Positions 11,195-22,900 of a stretch of 64,000 nucleotides of DNA are shown here, in pieces (position 1 is the stretch's first letter; the number at the start of each line of letters is the position of its first letter). Below the pieces are notes generated by a model. The model was not told the DNA's origin and ran no database searches. It worked only from the letters and a program-made list of their open reading frames with translations. Source of the stretch: Stenopsyche tienmushanensis (Eukaryota > Arthropoda > Insecta > Trichoptera > Stenopsychidae). Both the position numbers and the translations under genes were made by a program. The stretch lies in assembly GCA_008973525.1 (NCBI GenBank), contig WACJ01000044.1, positions 992,001 to 1,056,000 on the forward strand, given 5' to 3'.

Positions 11195-11295
11195 CGACAG
11201 CAGATCTCGAAGAACATTTGGCAGCAGGGAGTGCCACAGGGACTCTGCTCTGAGAGCGCCTCTACTCCACGTTACACTGGTGTCAGAAACGATGG
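11195..11295 (+). mobile_element. LTR 3' end with primer binding site
   Basis: 'ctctgagagcgcctctactc' then 'cacgttaca' ends at 11276. This is the same terminus as the LTR at 1409. TGGTGTCAGAA follows at 11278, a primer binding site like that at 25164. No gag or pol follows. Confidence 0.5.
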
Positions 11296-11299
11296 ATTA

Positions 11300-13069
11300 T
11301 TAAGACCCTGAGTCGTTCTGAATGGAAGTGGTGTGATTGGGAAGTGGCTCCCATTTAGGCAAACCTTCATCCAAATTTTGGCTCTTTGCAAATGTAATAA
11401 GCCATCTAACACATAGTGCCTATGTAGGTACTTACGTATTACTTTCTTATTATATATTAATACATATGCATTTTCTTATTATATGAACACCTATCCATCT
11501 AAGTATTAAACAATGACATTATGAAATCATCCAAGTTGAAAGACAACAAACTTCCGTCTTCATCAAAATATAATGTAGATATTATATTAATAAAAAATTC
11601 ATGTAAATGGAAAGATTCTCTTTGGTTGATTCTCAAAAGGAAGTAGCAGAATCAATCTAATTACAGGAATAATATGGATCGTATGGTATTACGAATCTGA
11701 CAGTGATTTCGTGTGAATCGTCATTAACAGGAGCTTAAGCATATTACAATGGATAAACAGGACGTTGATGGATGTTAATTGCGGAAATCGTATCTGGACC
11801 AATACAAGTGATAATACCCAGTGACCAGTCATTGCATTTCAAAATGGGATGACACCAATGGCGTTGTTGTAGCTTATGATTATAATTTTCTAAGCGCTTT
11901 ATTTGCGGCCCTCAAACTGTGTGTTCGTCGGCAATTCCGCATCGATCGACACATTGCAGGCCTGTTTCAATTAATATTTATCGATCCGAATGCAACTGGC
12001 GGTGCATTGTTACATGCACGTCATGTTCCACTTTGGTTCACATTGATTTGTAAACTGCATTGTCGGAATGATTATCGATACATGGAAAGAACGTGGGATG
12101 GAATGGCGTGAGGTGCAGCCCCATTTTATAATGCGATGCTGAATGCACTTTTTGCATCCAACATCCTTGGATGGAAAATAAATTTCCGCAGTGCTCGTTC
12201 GCTCTGACGGAAGAAACGTTCGGACGATATAAGAGTCGTGAATTTTTCAATTCTTGACGTGGCGATGTATGTCCATGGAACGGAATATGCACTCCTCAGA
12301 ATGGAGATCTTACAAGGAGCATGAATTTTTTGAATACTTCATGAGATTAAAAATGTTATTTATTTGCTACATTTCGCGTTTGGGCCGTGTTTATCGCGCT
12401 TAATTCGAATTTTCACACGTTAAAATGACCTGGGGTGTAAGGCAATCCTTCACCTACATTACATTCCGCCGACGATGCCTTCTTCAACGCAGCAAATCGC
12501 TGAAATATTAAATTTTATTATCCGGATCCGAATCATTTTTATTTGATTCATAAGGAGCACACGACGAAGAAATAATTTTCAAGGATCCACCCTTGAAATG
12601 CACAAGAGGTAAGAATTGTTTTCGTATACTTCGCAGTGGAGATATATTTGTCGCAGGAGTACTACGTGACATTTTCAAGAACACCCTTCATCTTCATATA
12701 AAAGATGTGACAGCCACTTGCTGAACATAATACATGGTCCGAAAAAATCTTTTCGACTTTAAGGCCCCAAAAAAAGAAAATAAATCAATCAAGCTGGCTT
12801 AAAATGTCGCTAATAAAAGTCGAAAAATGTTCGTAGCAAATCTGAGCAGAATCGATTTTTTTAGAACCGTTCTGAAACATTTATAATATATATAAAGTTA
12901 TAATAGACGAATAATTCTATTAGACATAATTAAGTGAATATTCTATAAGCATTTTTAATGATTTATGTATAAGGACGAGTAGCTTGGTGCGGATGGTGGT
13001 TGAAGTATGGTACAGGGCGCAGAAAGGAAATATTTCGGAAAAGGGCAAATTTTCAAAGGCTAGACTCTT
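11300..13069. other. unassigned DNA
   Basis: Frames of 96 codons (11821-12111, plus) and 84 codons (12038-12292, minus) overlap and neither has a recognised domain. 11820-12600 is less AT-rich and has no repeat partner in the window. Confidence 0.35.
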
Positions 13070-13330
13070 AAGAATATATATTCCAAAGTAATTTTCAAAA
13101 TTAAAATTATTTACGGAGTTATAGCTATTTCAGTGATGTGGTAACTAAGCCAGTCCTAAATTTGCTCAAATCTTTTTTCAACATGGTTGACATGATATCT
13201 CAAGTTTTAATCAATTGAATTACTTAAAATTTAATAAACATATTTCTTATATAATTATCTATCGTTCTTACCAGATTTATATCAAAAAAATTTGATCATC
13301 AATCAAAATCAATCAGTCAAAAGGGAAAAA
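13070..13330 (+). repeat. unclassified dispersed repeat 'tagctattt', copy 1
   Basis: It shares 'gagttatagctattt', 'agtgatg', 'taagccagtcct', 'ttttttcaacatggttgaca' and 'cgttcttaccagattt' with 24180-24400 (same strand) and 62270-62625 (opposite strand). No open frame is conserved, so I cannot classify it. Confidence 0.5.
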
Positions 13331-13654
13331 ATAAAGACAATAATGACTTTGTTTTAAATGGTCGCCATTTTGCGAAAAACATTTTTTTCTCTGAGTTAGG
13401 GGCTCTAACGATATTCTTACTTATTATGAATCTTTTTTTGTTTCAGGTGACTAAAAAATTTGGGACCATAACCAGGACACACCTTTTTTATCCCTTACAC
13501 TTTCAAATTTTAATTGTAAATTCTGAAAATGTCAGTAAATATCATGTATACTAAAAATATTTATTACTTTTTTATTGAGCTTGTTAAAACGTCCAAAATT
13601 TGTGCATCTATAGAATACCCCCTTAATATAGGATGCGACAGAGATTCTAACTTA

Positions 13655-13860
13655 TTTGAAACTTGAAAGGTTGAAAGACACCCCTAAGACGAATGCGCGC
13701 TCATCTCTTATATATTGCATAATTATTACTAAACTTACATTAATGAAAAACATTAGATCTTAGTCTTTTGAATAAATGATATTTTATTATTTTTGGAATA
13801 ATTATCGCTTCAGAGTGCACGTTTTAAAAAAAGGAAGTTTTCCTGCCGCACTTGTGCTAT
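13655..13860. mobile_element. MITE with 'gccgca' end
   Basis: The right end 'ggaagttttcctgccgcac' recurs at 14179-14196, 18095-18110, 48847-48866 and, reversed, at 32762-32785. The interior ('cattagatctta', 'ataaatgatattt') resembles the reversed copy at 32790-32900. It is a short non-autonomous DNA element of unknown superfamily. Confidence 0.45.
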
Positions 13861-14099
13861 TGATACGTGAATAAAGTTTTTAATTTGAGAGTTGATTAGA
13901 AATAGTGGCGGATTTAACACTTCAGAGGCCCTTGGCGCAATTTAAGTATGAGATTCCCTGGATCTATTTGTTTTTTAACCTAGGACAAATTCTGATATTT
14001 GACCCTCGATACGTGTGGTTTCTTATTACGTAGAATCAGGGCAGAAAACGACCTAGTTTTTCAATTGAAGGTTGAATTTTGAATTTCAACCACGATTTC

Positions 14100-14379
14100 T
14101 ACATGTTATTTAAAAGTACTAGCACATAGAAATCGTAACTGATTAGAAATGTCGCTTCAGGATGACCGTTACAAATAAGGAAGCTTCCCTGCCGCACCTT
14201 AATGATAAGCTGCAAAACTCTAAAATCTCAATGCATTGACCAGAATAGAGATCATTATGATGGTATAATTTTTTAAATATAATTTATAACATCTTTAAAT
14301 GTTTTTCTATAATATAGAATAGATAATTGAACAGATATCTTTTATATTGTTTATGTTATTCATTTTTAAAATAAGGTAG
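14100..14379. mobile_element. MITE copies flanking the LTR insertion
   Basis: One copy ends at 14179-14196 ('gaagcttccctgccgcac'). A second runs to 14379 ('gtttatgttattcat', 'aaaataaggtag'), is interrupted by the LTR element, and resumes at 18095 with 'tttccctgccgcactt'. The uninterrupted relative at 48825-48866 shows the joined form. 14245-14379 is repeated at 17297-17431. Confidence 0.6.
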
Positions 14380-15042
14380 TGTAACGTAGGGGGCCGCTGA
14401 CTATGGGCACCCCTGCGTTCCTTCGTAGCTGCAGCGGATGCTGCGTTATCCGGATCGCGGAGCCCGGATCCAAAGGTCACTCGAAATTAGGCGTTTCGTA
14501 ACGTTAGTCTGGACCACGAGGACGGCGCCGGTGAACTACGGATGTTTGTCAGGATTCTCTAAGGGGATGGGGATGTTCTGCTCGTTCTGATCGTAGATGG
14601 GGATGATGAAGTAAAGACTGTATGTCAGCTCAACGCATTTATTTATATAAAATGCGGAGCGCACAGTCGTGGATGGCAATGGCGTGTGATGAACTCTCAG
14701 TCAGACGAAGTGCAGCGAGAATGGCGATGTATGGAGGCTTCAACGGAACAATCTCCGAAAAGATGTTCCTCGGGCAAGGCCTGGAATCGAACTGACGTCT
14801 CTGTAATATTTCTACAGAGCGTCACATTTATACCTGGCAATTGAAGCCAGGCCACCCTTTCTTATCTATGTAACCGACGCCAGCGTCCTTATCTACATGG
14901 AGCGCGTCGATCCAGCCCTTATTGCGGTACTTCTTGTTTCTTGACCGTGTTTCTTGACCGTAAGGACTGGCAACGGCGAAATCCCATGGATTTCGCCGCA
15001 TGTACTCTATATTTAATTATTTGATTATGCCTCCACGCTACA
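14380..15042 (-). mobile_element. LTR 1 (3' LTR of a minus-strand element), 663 bp
   Basis: It runs TG...CA and appears identical to 17432-18094. Orientation comes from a polypurine tract on the minus strand immediately outside it (15043-15056, GGGGGGAG next to TGTAGCG) and from a TATATAAA at 14642-14649 on the minus strand. GTAG precedes it at 14376-14379 and also follows LTR 2, so GTAG is a 4-bp target duplication. It contains a perfect hairpin cggcgaaatcc/ggatttcgccg near 14967-14992. Confidence 0.85.
14642..14649 (-). promoter_or_regulatory. putative LTR TATA box
   Basis: TATATAAA on the minus strand about 390 nt into the LTR, preceding the presumed transcription start. The same site is present in LTR 2 at 17694-17701. 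Position and orientation agree with a minus-strand element. No start site can be seen directly. Confidence 0.4.
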
Positions 15043-15667
15043 CTCCCCCCGACTTAAGTTTGATCGTCCCGATCAATTCAACAAAAGATGAACGTGTTTA
15101 ATTGCCTTGATTACCATCCATAACCGTGCGTCTCCAAAATCACATATTAACAATAGAGTACACAAGAAATATTTATACAAAATCATCAATCAGTAAATAG
15201 TAAAATACACAAAATACAATGGAGAAAAACAAATGCAAGTCATTATATATAATACAACTAGGTTTGTATCATCTAGTTTTTTTTTTTTTTATTATAAAAT
15301 TACGCCTTATAGAAAAAGGGAAACCGTGCGTTTTCCGCGTTTATAGTGCCGTCCGTAATCATAAATGCTGCCGCCGCTGCAGTATCGGGATTTTTTTTTC
15401 ATTTTCTTACTGATTTTCGTTAAATTATTCTTTTCGTAGGAATTTTTGCAATTAACTAATTATTATCGCGAGCTAATCCGGTACCCGGTGAGTACAAGTA
15501 TAATTATTTTTCCCGGCTTCTCGTAGCCGTCTGACGCAGGAGTCGTTCCTGGCCGTTATTTTGGTGCATTTTTAAATGATCATGTATCTATCCTGGCCGA
15601 AGAATCAAAGCCGAAGGATGAGATCAAGTGCCCACTAGGAGCTCAGCTGTAGTCACGTTCCTCCCTA

Positions 15668-17294
15668 CTAGACGTCGAGCTCTCTATCGACGCCCACCGC
15701 GATTAAACCAGTCAGTCGCAACAATTGCTCACTGATACTGGTGCTCTTATGAACGTACGCGAATGACTTATTATTATTCATTATTATTATTGTTGTTACC
15801 ACTTCGGCCTCCGTGATGCTCGTGCGATCTTTCCTCGCGAATTTAACAATCACTGTCACAGATTTAGTGATTGGGCATGTATGCCTTATCGCGAGAAGTT
15901 TTTTTAAGAATAAATTCAATTTACTAGACAAAAATTATTTTTAATTGCGCGGTTAAGAACATCGCGCGATGTCGAATCCATCCGATACTACGAAAACAGC
16001 GGCAAACATAACGAAACGACACTTACCAGAGTTTTGCGGGTCGTGTATGCTTACACAAACCCACTTTTGGGTTTTCCACTAGTTTCCGCATCGCGGCCAA
16101 CGCTCCAGGCGCAGCCTGCAATGCGGATGTAGCTCGAGCTGATTGTCGAAACCACGCACAATCCATCGGGTCGTAGGTGCGGGCTTTCAGCGAGGCTGTT
16201 GGTGGTCGGCCATCATCAATGGCGAGGCATCGCGGCGCATGCTGCGGGTGCAGCGGGAAAACGGCGCCGCGGCGTCGCCGCCGTGCGTTGGTGGTTCCGG
16301 TCCTCATTCCTTGTCGCCGGAAGTGCTTGTTAGGTCCAATTCCTCCTCCTCGGTCGGCTCTGCATCCTCGACGATCGGTTCTGGTGTTACCGAATTGCTG
16401 CCGTCGTCGGTCCCAATGTGGTCGTCTATTGCGACATTGCGTTTGCAAATGGCCGCGTTTGCCGCACAATAATCGTTGCAGCAAGGCGCGGTGGGTGGTC
16501 GGTCCTTCGTTGTTGAGGGGCGGCTGGCGATGGGCGGCTTGAGCGAGCTCGTCTGGAGCGGCGAGCGGTGGATGCTCTTGAATTGGAGCAAGCGGCTGGA
16601 GATGAGCTTTTTGAGCGGGCTCATCTGCAGCGGCGAACGAAGGGCGCTCCTGAATTGGAGCGGGCGGCTGAAGATGAGCTGTTTTGACAGGCTCATCTGG
16701 AGCGGCGCGTGATGGGCGCTTCTGAATCGGCGCGGGCGGCTGAAGATGAGCAGTTTGAGCAGGCTCATCTGGAGCGGCGCATGATGGGCGCTTCTGAATT
16801 GGCGCGGGCGGCTGAAGATGAGCAGTTTGAGCGAGCTCATCTGGAGCGGCGCGTGATGGGCGCTTCTGAATCGGCGCGGGCGGCTGAAGATGAGCAGTTT
16901 GAGCAGGCTCATCTGGAGCGGCGCATGATGGGCGCTTCTGAATTGGCGCGGGCGGCTGAAGATGAGCAGTTTGAGCGAGCTCATCTGGAGCGGCGCGTGA
17001 TGGGCGCTTCTGAATCGGCGCGGGCGGCTGAAGATGAGCAGTTTGAGCAGGCTCATCTGGAGCGGCGCATGATGGGCGCTTCTGAATTGGCGCGGGCGGC
17101 TGAAGATGAGCAGTTTGAGCGAGCTCATCTGGAGCGGCGCGTGATGGACGCTTCTGAATTGGCGCGGGCGGCTGGAGATGAGCGTTTTGAGCGGGCTCAT
17201 CTGGAGCGGCGCGTGATGGGCGCTTCTGAATTGGCGCGGGCGGCTGAAGATGAGCAGTTTGAGCAGGCTCATCTGGAGCGGCGCGTGATGGGCG
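15668..17294 (-). pseudogene. repeat-rich gag-like gene with one intron, N-terminus missing
   Basis: On the minus strand one frame is open from 17294 to 16023 (about 423 codons) but has no ATG before 16484, so the start is lost at the 17296/17297 junction. It first reads about ten 24-residue Pro/Ala-rich repeats (QPPAPIQKRPS..AAPDE.AQ.AHL), then a basic stretch with CGKRGHLQTQC. The frame's stop is TAA within TG|GTAAGT, a consensus 5' splice site at 16027/16026. An acceptor tttttgtctag|t at 15924/15923 joins, in phase, to an 84-codon exon ending TAG at 15668. The second exon has VIVKF.RKDRT and AYVHKSTSISEQLLRLT, faintly like the C-terminal domain of baculovirus FP25-like proteins in insect retroelements. 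That comparison is inference. A second minus frame (16304-17272) ends with an acidic Glu-rich tail and is an alternative reading. Confidence 0.5.
15924..16026 (-). other. predicted intron in the gag-like gene
   Basis: It is a 103-nt intron on the minus strand, with donor CTCTG|GTAAGT and acceptor TTTTTGTCTAG|T. The upstream frame runs into a stop exactly at the donor and the downstream frame resumes in the same phase, which is stronger than motif matching alone. Confidence 0.5.
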
Positions 17295-17296
17295 CT
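16510..17296. repeat. 72-bp tandem repeat (about 11 units) with 144-bp dimers
   Basis: Landmark 'cggctgaagatgagc' recurs every 72 bp at about 16588, 16660, 16732, 16804, 16876, 16948, 17020, 17092, 17164 and 17236, with a decayed unit near 16516. From about 16709 to 17140 the units alternate between two variants (TCGGCGCGG...GAGCAGGC...CATGATG and TTGGCGCGG...GAGCGAGC...CGTGATG), giving three copies of a 144-bp dimer. The array is GC-rich and stops dead at 17296. Confidence 0.9.
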
Positions 17297-17431
17297 ATAG
17301 AGATCATTATGATGGTATAATTTTTTAAATATAATTTATAACATCTTTAAATGTTTTTCTATAATATAGAATAGATAATTGAACAGATATCTTTTATATT
17401 GTTTATGTTATTCATTTTTAAAATAAGGTAG
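17297..17431. repeat. duplicated 135-bp host flank
   Basis: It appears identical to 14245-14379, the MITE-derived DNA just upstream of LTR 1. With the LTRs it forms a 798-bp direct repeat (14245-15042 and 17297-18094, offset 3052). Host flank is not expected between the internal region and the second LTR of a normal element. Confidence 0.9.
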
Positions 17432-18094
17432 TGTAACGTAGGGGGCCGCTGACTATGGGCACCCCTGCGTTCCTTCGTAGCTGCAGCGGATGCTGCGTTA
17501 TCCGGATCGCGGAGCCCGGATCCAAAGGTCACTCGAAATTAGGCGTTTCGTAACGTTAGTCTGGACCACGAGGACGGCGCCGGTGAACTACGGATGTTTG
17601 TCAGGATTCTCTAAGGGGATGGGGATGTTCTGCTCGTTCTGATCGTAGATGGGGATGATGAAGTAAAGACTGTATGTCAGCTCAACGCATTTATTTATAT
17701 AAAATGCGGAGCGCACAGTCGTGGATGGCAATGGCGTGTGATGAACTCTCAGTCAGACGAAGTGCAGCGAGAATGGCGATGTATGGAGGCTTCAACGGAA
17801 CAATCTCCGAAAAGATGTTCCTCGGGCAAGGCCTGGAATCGAACTGACGTCTCTGTAATATTTCTACAGAGCGTCACATTTATACCTGGCAATTGAAGCC
17901 AGGCCACCCTTTCTTATCTATGTAACCGACGCCAGCGTCCTTATCTACATGGAGCGCGTCGATCCAGCCCTTATTGCGGTACTTCTTGTTTCTTGACCGT
18001 GTTTCTTGACCGTAAGGACTGGCAACGGCGAAATCCCATGGATTTCGCCGCATGTACTCTATATTTAATTATTTGATTATGCCTCCACGCTACA
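17432..18094 (-). mobile_element. LTR 2, 663 bp
   Basis: TG...CA, apparently identical to LTR 1. GTAG follows at 18095-18098. It is separated from the internal region by duplicated host flank, so it may be a solo LTR joined to a truncated element rather than the true 5' LTR. Confidence 0.85.
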
Positions 18095-19664
18095 GTAGTT
18101 TCCCTGCCGCACTTGAACTAAATAAACAATTGTTACATATTTGAAAATTTCAGGATTTCATCCAAAGATCTAAAGCAGTCTAATGATAATTACCATGCTA
18201 TACAAACTGAAATATATATTATATCAATTGTTTATCTAAAAAATATATTTGTGCTGGATAAAAGCACTATGAAACTAAGATGGATGTTGGCACATTATGT
18301 AAAATGTTTATGACCCTTCTGGAATAATGTATTGGATGGGATGAAATATTACACGAGTGTAATATCTTAAAATGGTTAAGATAATATCAATAAAGTTTGA
18401 AACTGTGTGAATATTCACAATATTTTACAACTTTGTTCGGATAAGTTCAGTGTCTATCATAAAAATTTCCATTGCACGGGAGCAACTTTGTAACAAACAC
18501 ACCACTTATATAACACCTAGGGTAGTGAAAATTTATTTTCGCTTCGGGACGCTTTTTCTGCTTCTTTATTGATATTGTAGAAAACATTTTTTGTCTCCGC
18601 CAAAGGATTTAAGCCGATTTTAAAGGATGCCCTCCGCGAATCGGAGTAATTCTAAGGGCACACTTTGAAGTTGGGGTGTACCTTTGTTAAAGCAGCCCCG
18701 AAATATTTAGCAAAACTACATTACAAGTTCTGAACGAAACTCCGGATAATCTGATTAATCGATTAACCGCCGCCCAAATTGGAGTCCTCCCAATTGGAAC
18801 TTCTTTGTGTGTGTCCTAACTCGAAACAATTTTCCATAATTGCTTAATTACTTGTCCAAAATGTGGACTGAAAGCCCGTAAAAGTTTGCACAATCGACCA
18901 AATCAGCCAGTGTTGTTCTTTAAGGCAACGATCTGCTCATAAACAACCGGTGTTAATGGGATTATAAAAGGATTCTTGGAGATGTTGAGCGTCCGACGCC
19001 GGGACGAAGGGGAGCTTAATTAATAATACAAACTTTCCGACACGAAAATGCTTTCTTGTTTAAAACAAATCATTGTCGTTTAATTTATTCAAATTAATTT
19101 TAAAAAGTTTTAACGAACGCAGAAAAAAATTAACCGTTCGGTATAATTAAAACGCCACGGCCCGCTTTACAAGTCCCAACGGTTTGGTACCCCTATTTTA
19201 TTATTCTCGCCAAAGTGCCTACTATTTTTTCATATTACCTCAGCGCATTCGCCTTTGTTTAACCTTTTCGGCGCTTATTTAGCATTTAAGGGTCGCAGTG
19301 TGGGTTCAACCTGGCGCTGAATTTGTTTAATGAATCAATTCATCATGCGATGCTTTTAGGGGTTATCGCTTTTACTTTATCAGATGCACTTGAAATTCTG
19401 ACCACTCTTAATTTATTCAGAAAGAGAACTCAATTTGTCGGGCGACTTTTCGTTCTGGCCCTTGACCATTTGCTTGAACCATGCCCATGAAATTTGATGT
19501 TAATCAATACCAAACATGTAGATCGTAAAACTTCGTTGGAATTTAATCGAAACGTGACGAAACAATAAAAGAGACAATCTGAATAAATAATAATATTATA
19601 TTAGAAATACAAGACGACATTAATAATAAAACCCTCAAAGAGGTAAAACACAATGTTGTGTCCG
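18095..19664. other. unassigned DNA, with the rest of the interrupted MITE at its left edge
   Basis: GTAGTTTCCCTGCCGCAC continues the interrupted MITE. 18480-19350 is less AT-rich, has no repeat partner in the window and shows no recognisable coding sequence. Confidence 0.4.
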
Positions 19665-19990
19665 AATTCCAGTGACTCATAAAGAGCATTCTTATACGTT
19701 GAGCTCGGAGGCAGACTGGAGATTGTGAATGGGAAACAGAGACGGAGAGTGTATCTTGTGTACATCGTACGATTGTATAGATCGTTTACCCAAATTTATC
19801 GACTAATAATGACGCGTTAATGATATAATGAATCGATTTCAGGTGTATTGTTTATGTTTACTTGAAGAAATTACCGAGCATTGTGTGCTATCGGCAGTGT
19901 TTATTTATTTATGTACAAACTTCATACACGCTGCGATGGTCCTGACAGATAAGTGAAATGATAAATTAGCTCACTACTCAAAATGTTAAA
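19665..19990 (-). mobile_element. piggyBac-like MITE, reversed
   Basis: It carries 'gagcattcttatacgttgag', 'tatagatcgtttacccaaat', 'gtgctatcggcagtgt', 'ttcatacacgctgcgatggt' and ends 'gctcactactcaaaatgtta', the reversed left terminus of the family. No transposase is present. Confidence 0.6.
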
Positions 19991-22900
19991 AAAGAATATA
20001 CACATATTGGCAATTCTGCTGCATGACAAAGATAATCGTATAATAATCGTAGCAATTATTTTATTAACAAGTGCTATCATGATGCATTTTAAGTATTCCT
20101 TTCAACACACTGTATCACTCAATATGTTGACATAAAAGTCACTTTGAAATAATATAAGTATCAATTGATTATAAACAGAAATTATCGCTACACTAATTGC
20201 ATGAATGCGTTAGTTAGAGCTGGAAGACATGCGATAAGACAATTGGATACATTATTTGTGAACAAATGATTGTCTGAAGTCTAATAGAGAGTTGAACAAC
20301 ACGTATGTGTTCATACTCTTTCTCTGAATCACTCGAGAGTAAGTAATCCAATCCCGAACCAAAATTTCAAAATTGCATTAGATCATCCCGGGATCAGTAC
20401 CGGGATACCGGGACCGGAATTGTCAATAGTTTAAGAAATTACATTGATAAATTTGATAAAAAATTCTGAACCCCGTATCTATATTATATTTCACATCGAT
20501 ATTCCCATTATTAGAGTCGAAGTGTAGTAAATACATCACCGGTGGGGAAACGTTAATATAACAATTTGAAAAAAACATGTATACTCTATATATGTATACA
20601 TAGATTAGACAGTTATTGTCCATAGGCGTCGCCTAAGCTCTCTAATTAGTAGTTACGCCGCTGTTTCCAAGCGTTGAGATATCGGCGGGAATGTCTAAAT
20701 TTACTAGTCTCATTCATTTTTTCCTCTAATCTGGATTTAAGTCCAGTCACTGGTCATATAATATCAATTTTTCTGAAAATCTTTCCTGGATGATGAAAGT
20801 TAGATACTGAAATTTATTAATTCAAATCAAAAGGAGTCATATAATGATTTAAAACTGCCAATGCCTATGGATACAAAAAAAACTTACTAAGATCATGATT
20901 TGAGTCTCTCTCTTCTCTCTCTTTAACTCTTTCGAAACTCTTTCGAAAATTTAGATTTCTTTGCAGGTTCTGGATTCATTTAGATGTAAAAATTACCTTA
21001 ACTTCCATCAGATTTGATTTTAATGCCCATTTTAACCGAAACTTATACTATAAGAGTCTTAGAACTAGTTCATCGGATCAATACTTGGTCACAATTACTT
21101 TGTGATCAAGTATTTGAACCTGTTATTTTGTAATAGAAGTCTTAGAATCAAGATAATTTACTATATATTTAATTGATTTGAGAATTCCTAAAAAAGAAAG
21201 ATGATTTCCTAATAAAGAATCCCAATAAAGATTAGACTTTTTCCAAAAAGACGTTCAATGATGGTGTACTGTCGAGAGAACTTGGCGTGCAGACTTGAAA
21301 TTTTTATAAAATACTTGGTGACAAAAGACGAAACTTGCTATATCAAAGTTTAAAAGTAAAATAAACGAAATAACAGAAGAATATTTCCATAAAAGTCGAA
21401 ACATGTTATCCAATATGAAGTTCAACAACTAAGCTGCTTTTCATATACAGTAGTATTTGCTTTTTTCAACCAATTCCTATAATAACATCCAAAATTGCAA
21501 ATTAAAATTGATGCGTTGATTGAATTCTCGCCATCAGCATTTCATTCTGAGACAATTTCCAGCGAAAACGCTCAAATTTATGGCCACGATTATTGTGCTG
21601 TTTATGTAGAAGCAATCGACTTTCATGGCATGCTCTAGTTTTATATCAATAAAGAAATACGCGATGGGAATTGTAGCAAAACGAGGGTAATTTTGCTTTA
21701 ATTACGATTTAAAATTTACTCTCATTTTTGTTGTTCAAAGCAAACAACCCCGAAAGTATTCGTGTAAATAGCCTATCGTGCCAAAGAACTGTATTCGAGC
21801 ATAAACACCAACATTTTCGAAATAGTAATAATGAAAAGCGAAAATAGGTCCCGTCGCCCATTTTCCGCTGTACTTATAACCTACTTTTATTGTGTGTATT
21901 TTTCCTGGAAAATGCACTGCAAATATAACAGTCGATTTCATTTATTGTGATATCAAAAGTTGATTTCTTTGGAAACTGCACCACCGTGCAGACTGCGTAT
22001 ATTAATCAACGCATTATAAGGATTGTCAATGACAATTATCTCGATTTAAATTAATTTTGCTGTGACTTTAAGCATAAAATATTGGAGTTAACGCGTCTAG
22101 CAAATGAATATTATTCAAAGTACGAGTCGGATTAATTCTTCTTCTCAGACACCTGTGCAAACAAGAATTGTAGCTGATTATGAAAGATATTCTCCCCATT
22201 TAAATCAGAGGTGGATTTGCCTTTGTTTTAATCTCCATTTAAAGCAAAATACCTACTACCCTTTTGTAAATTCACCCCTTTGCCGATTAATCCTTTGTAC
22301 ATGTATTTATATATGCAAAAAATAAATACAGCCATGATTCGCATTAGTATGGGAACATCATGAGGGATAACATTGGCGAAATGGATAGCTTCCGTATTCT
22401 CACCCGACTGACTTATTAATATGGCATTTTCCACGAAATACAATCAAATAATCGGATTTTCCGATTGCGGATTCGCGCTACAAGGGCGGAAAACCCTTTA
22501 TAATCCTTTTCCGTTCTTATCAGATATCAGTTACGGAAAATTGTTATTCAACACTTGGCTCCGACGAAGAGCGACACGGAAGAGGTAAAGAGGAGAAAAC
22601 GGAACATCCACGTCACAGATTCTTGTTTGTACAAATGCTCCGAACGAGATCCTTTGGAAAAGGCTTCGCTAAAAGGAGTGAAGATAAGATTGTAAAATGA
22701 AAACTGCAACTCCTCGTAAACGCTAGATTTAATGCGGAAAGAGAGTGCATTAAAATTCAAACTTTCTAAGTACTGAATGGAATTTCAAACTTTATTACGT
22801 GCCGGCGGTGTATTTTTAGCTCATCGTACTGCATAAATCCAATAACGCTGTTGGAAACTCCATGTTGTTGATTTTTTTAAATTTTAGGCCTTCAAATACT

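Larger units (their letters stand above)
15043..17296 (-). mobile_element. internal region of the LTR element, 5' truncated
   Basis: It begins at its 3' side with the polypurine tract next to LTR 1 and ends abruptly at 17296 inside a tandem repeat, where duplicated host flank starts. It contains a gag-like spliced frame and no recognisable protease, reverse transcriptase, RNase H or integrase, so it is non-autonomous as it stands. 15043-15660 is AT-rich and probably 3' untranslated. The 5' LTR junction and primer binding site are not present. Confidence 0.7.

Noticed and set aside
16304..17272. 322-codon minus frame with Ser/Leu repeats and acidic tail
   Set aside because: It overlaps the spliced frame in another phase. 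The acidic tail is plausible, so it is kept only as an alternative, not a separate gene.
16510..17296. CRISPR-like array
   Set aside because: Units are contiguous 72-bp repeats without distinct spacers, in a eukaryotic setting.
16709..17320. 203-codon plus-strand frame of charged 24-residue repeats
   Set aside because: It is the antisense of the tandem array, begins after a stop within the array and runs into duplicated flank. The minus frame has intron-phase support.
14380..18094. Intact LTR retrotransposon
   Set aside because: The two LTRs match, but host flank lies between internal region and LTR 2, and there is no primer site or pol.
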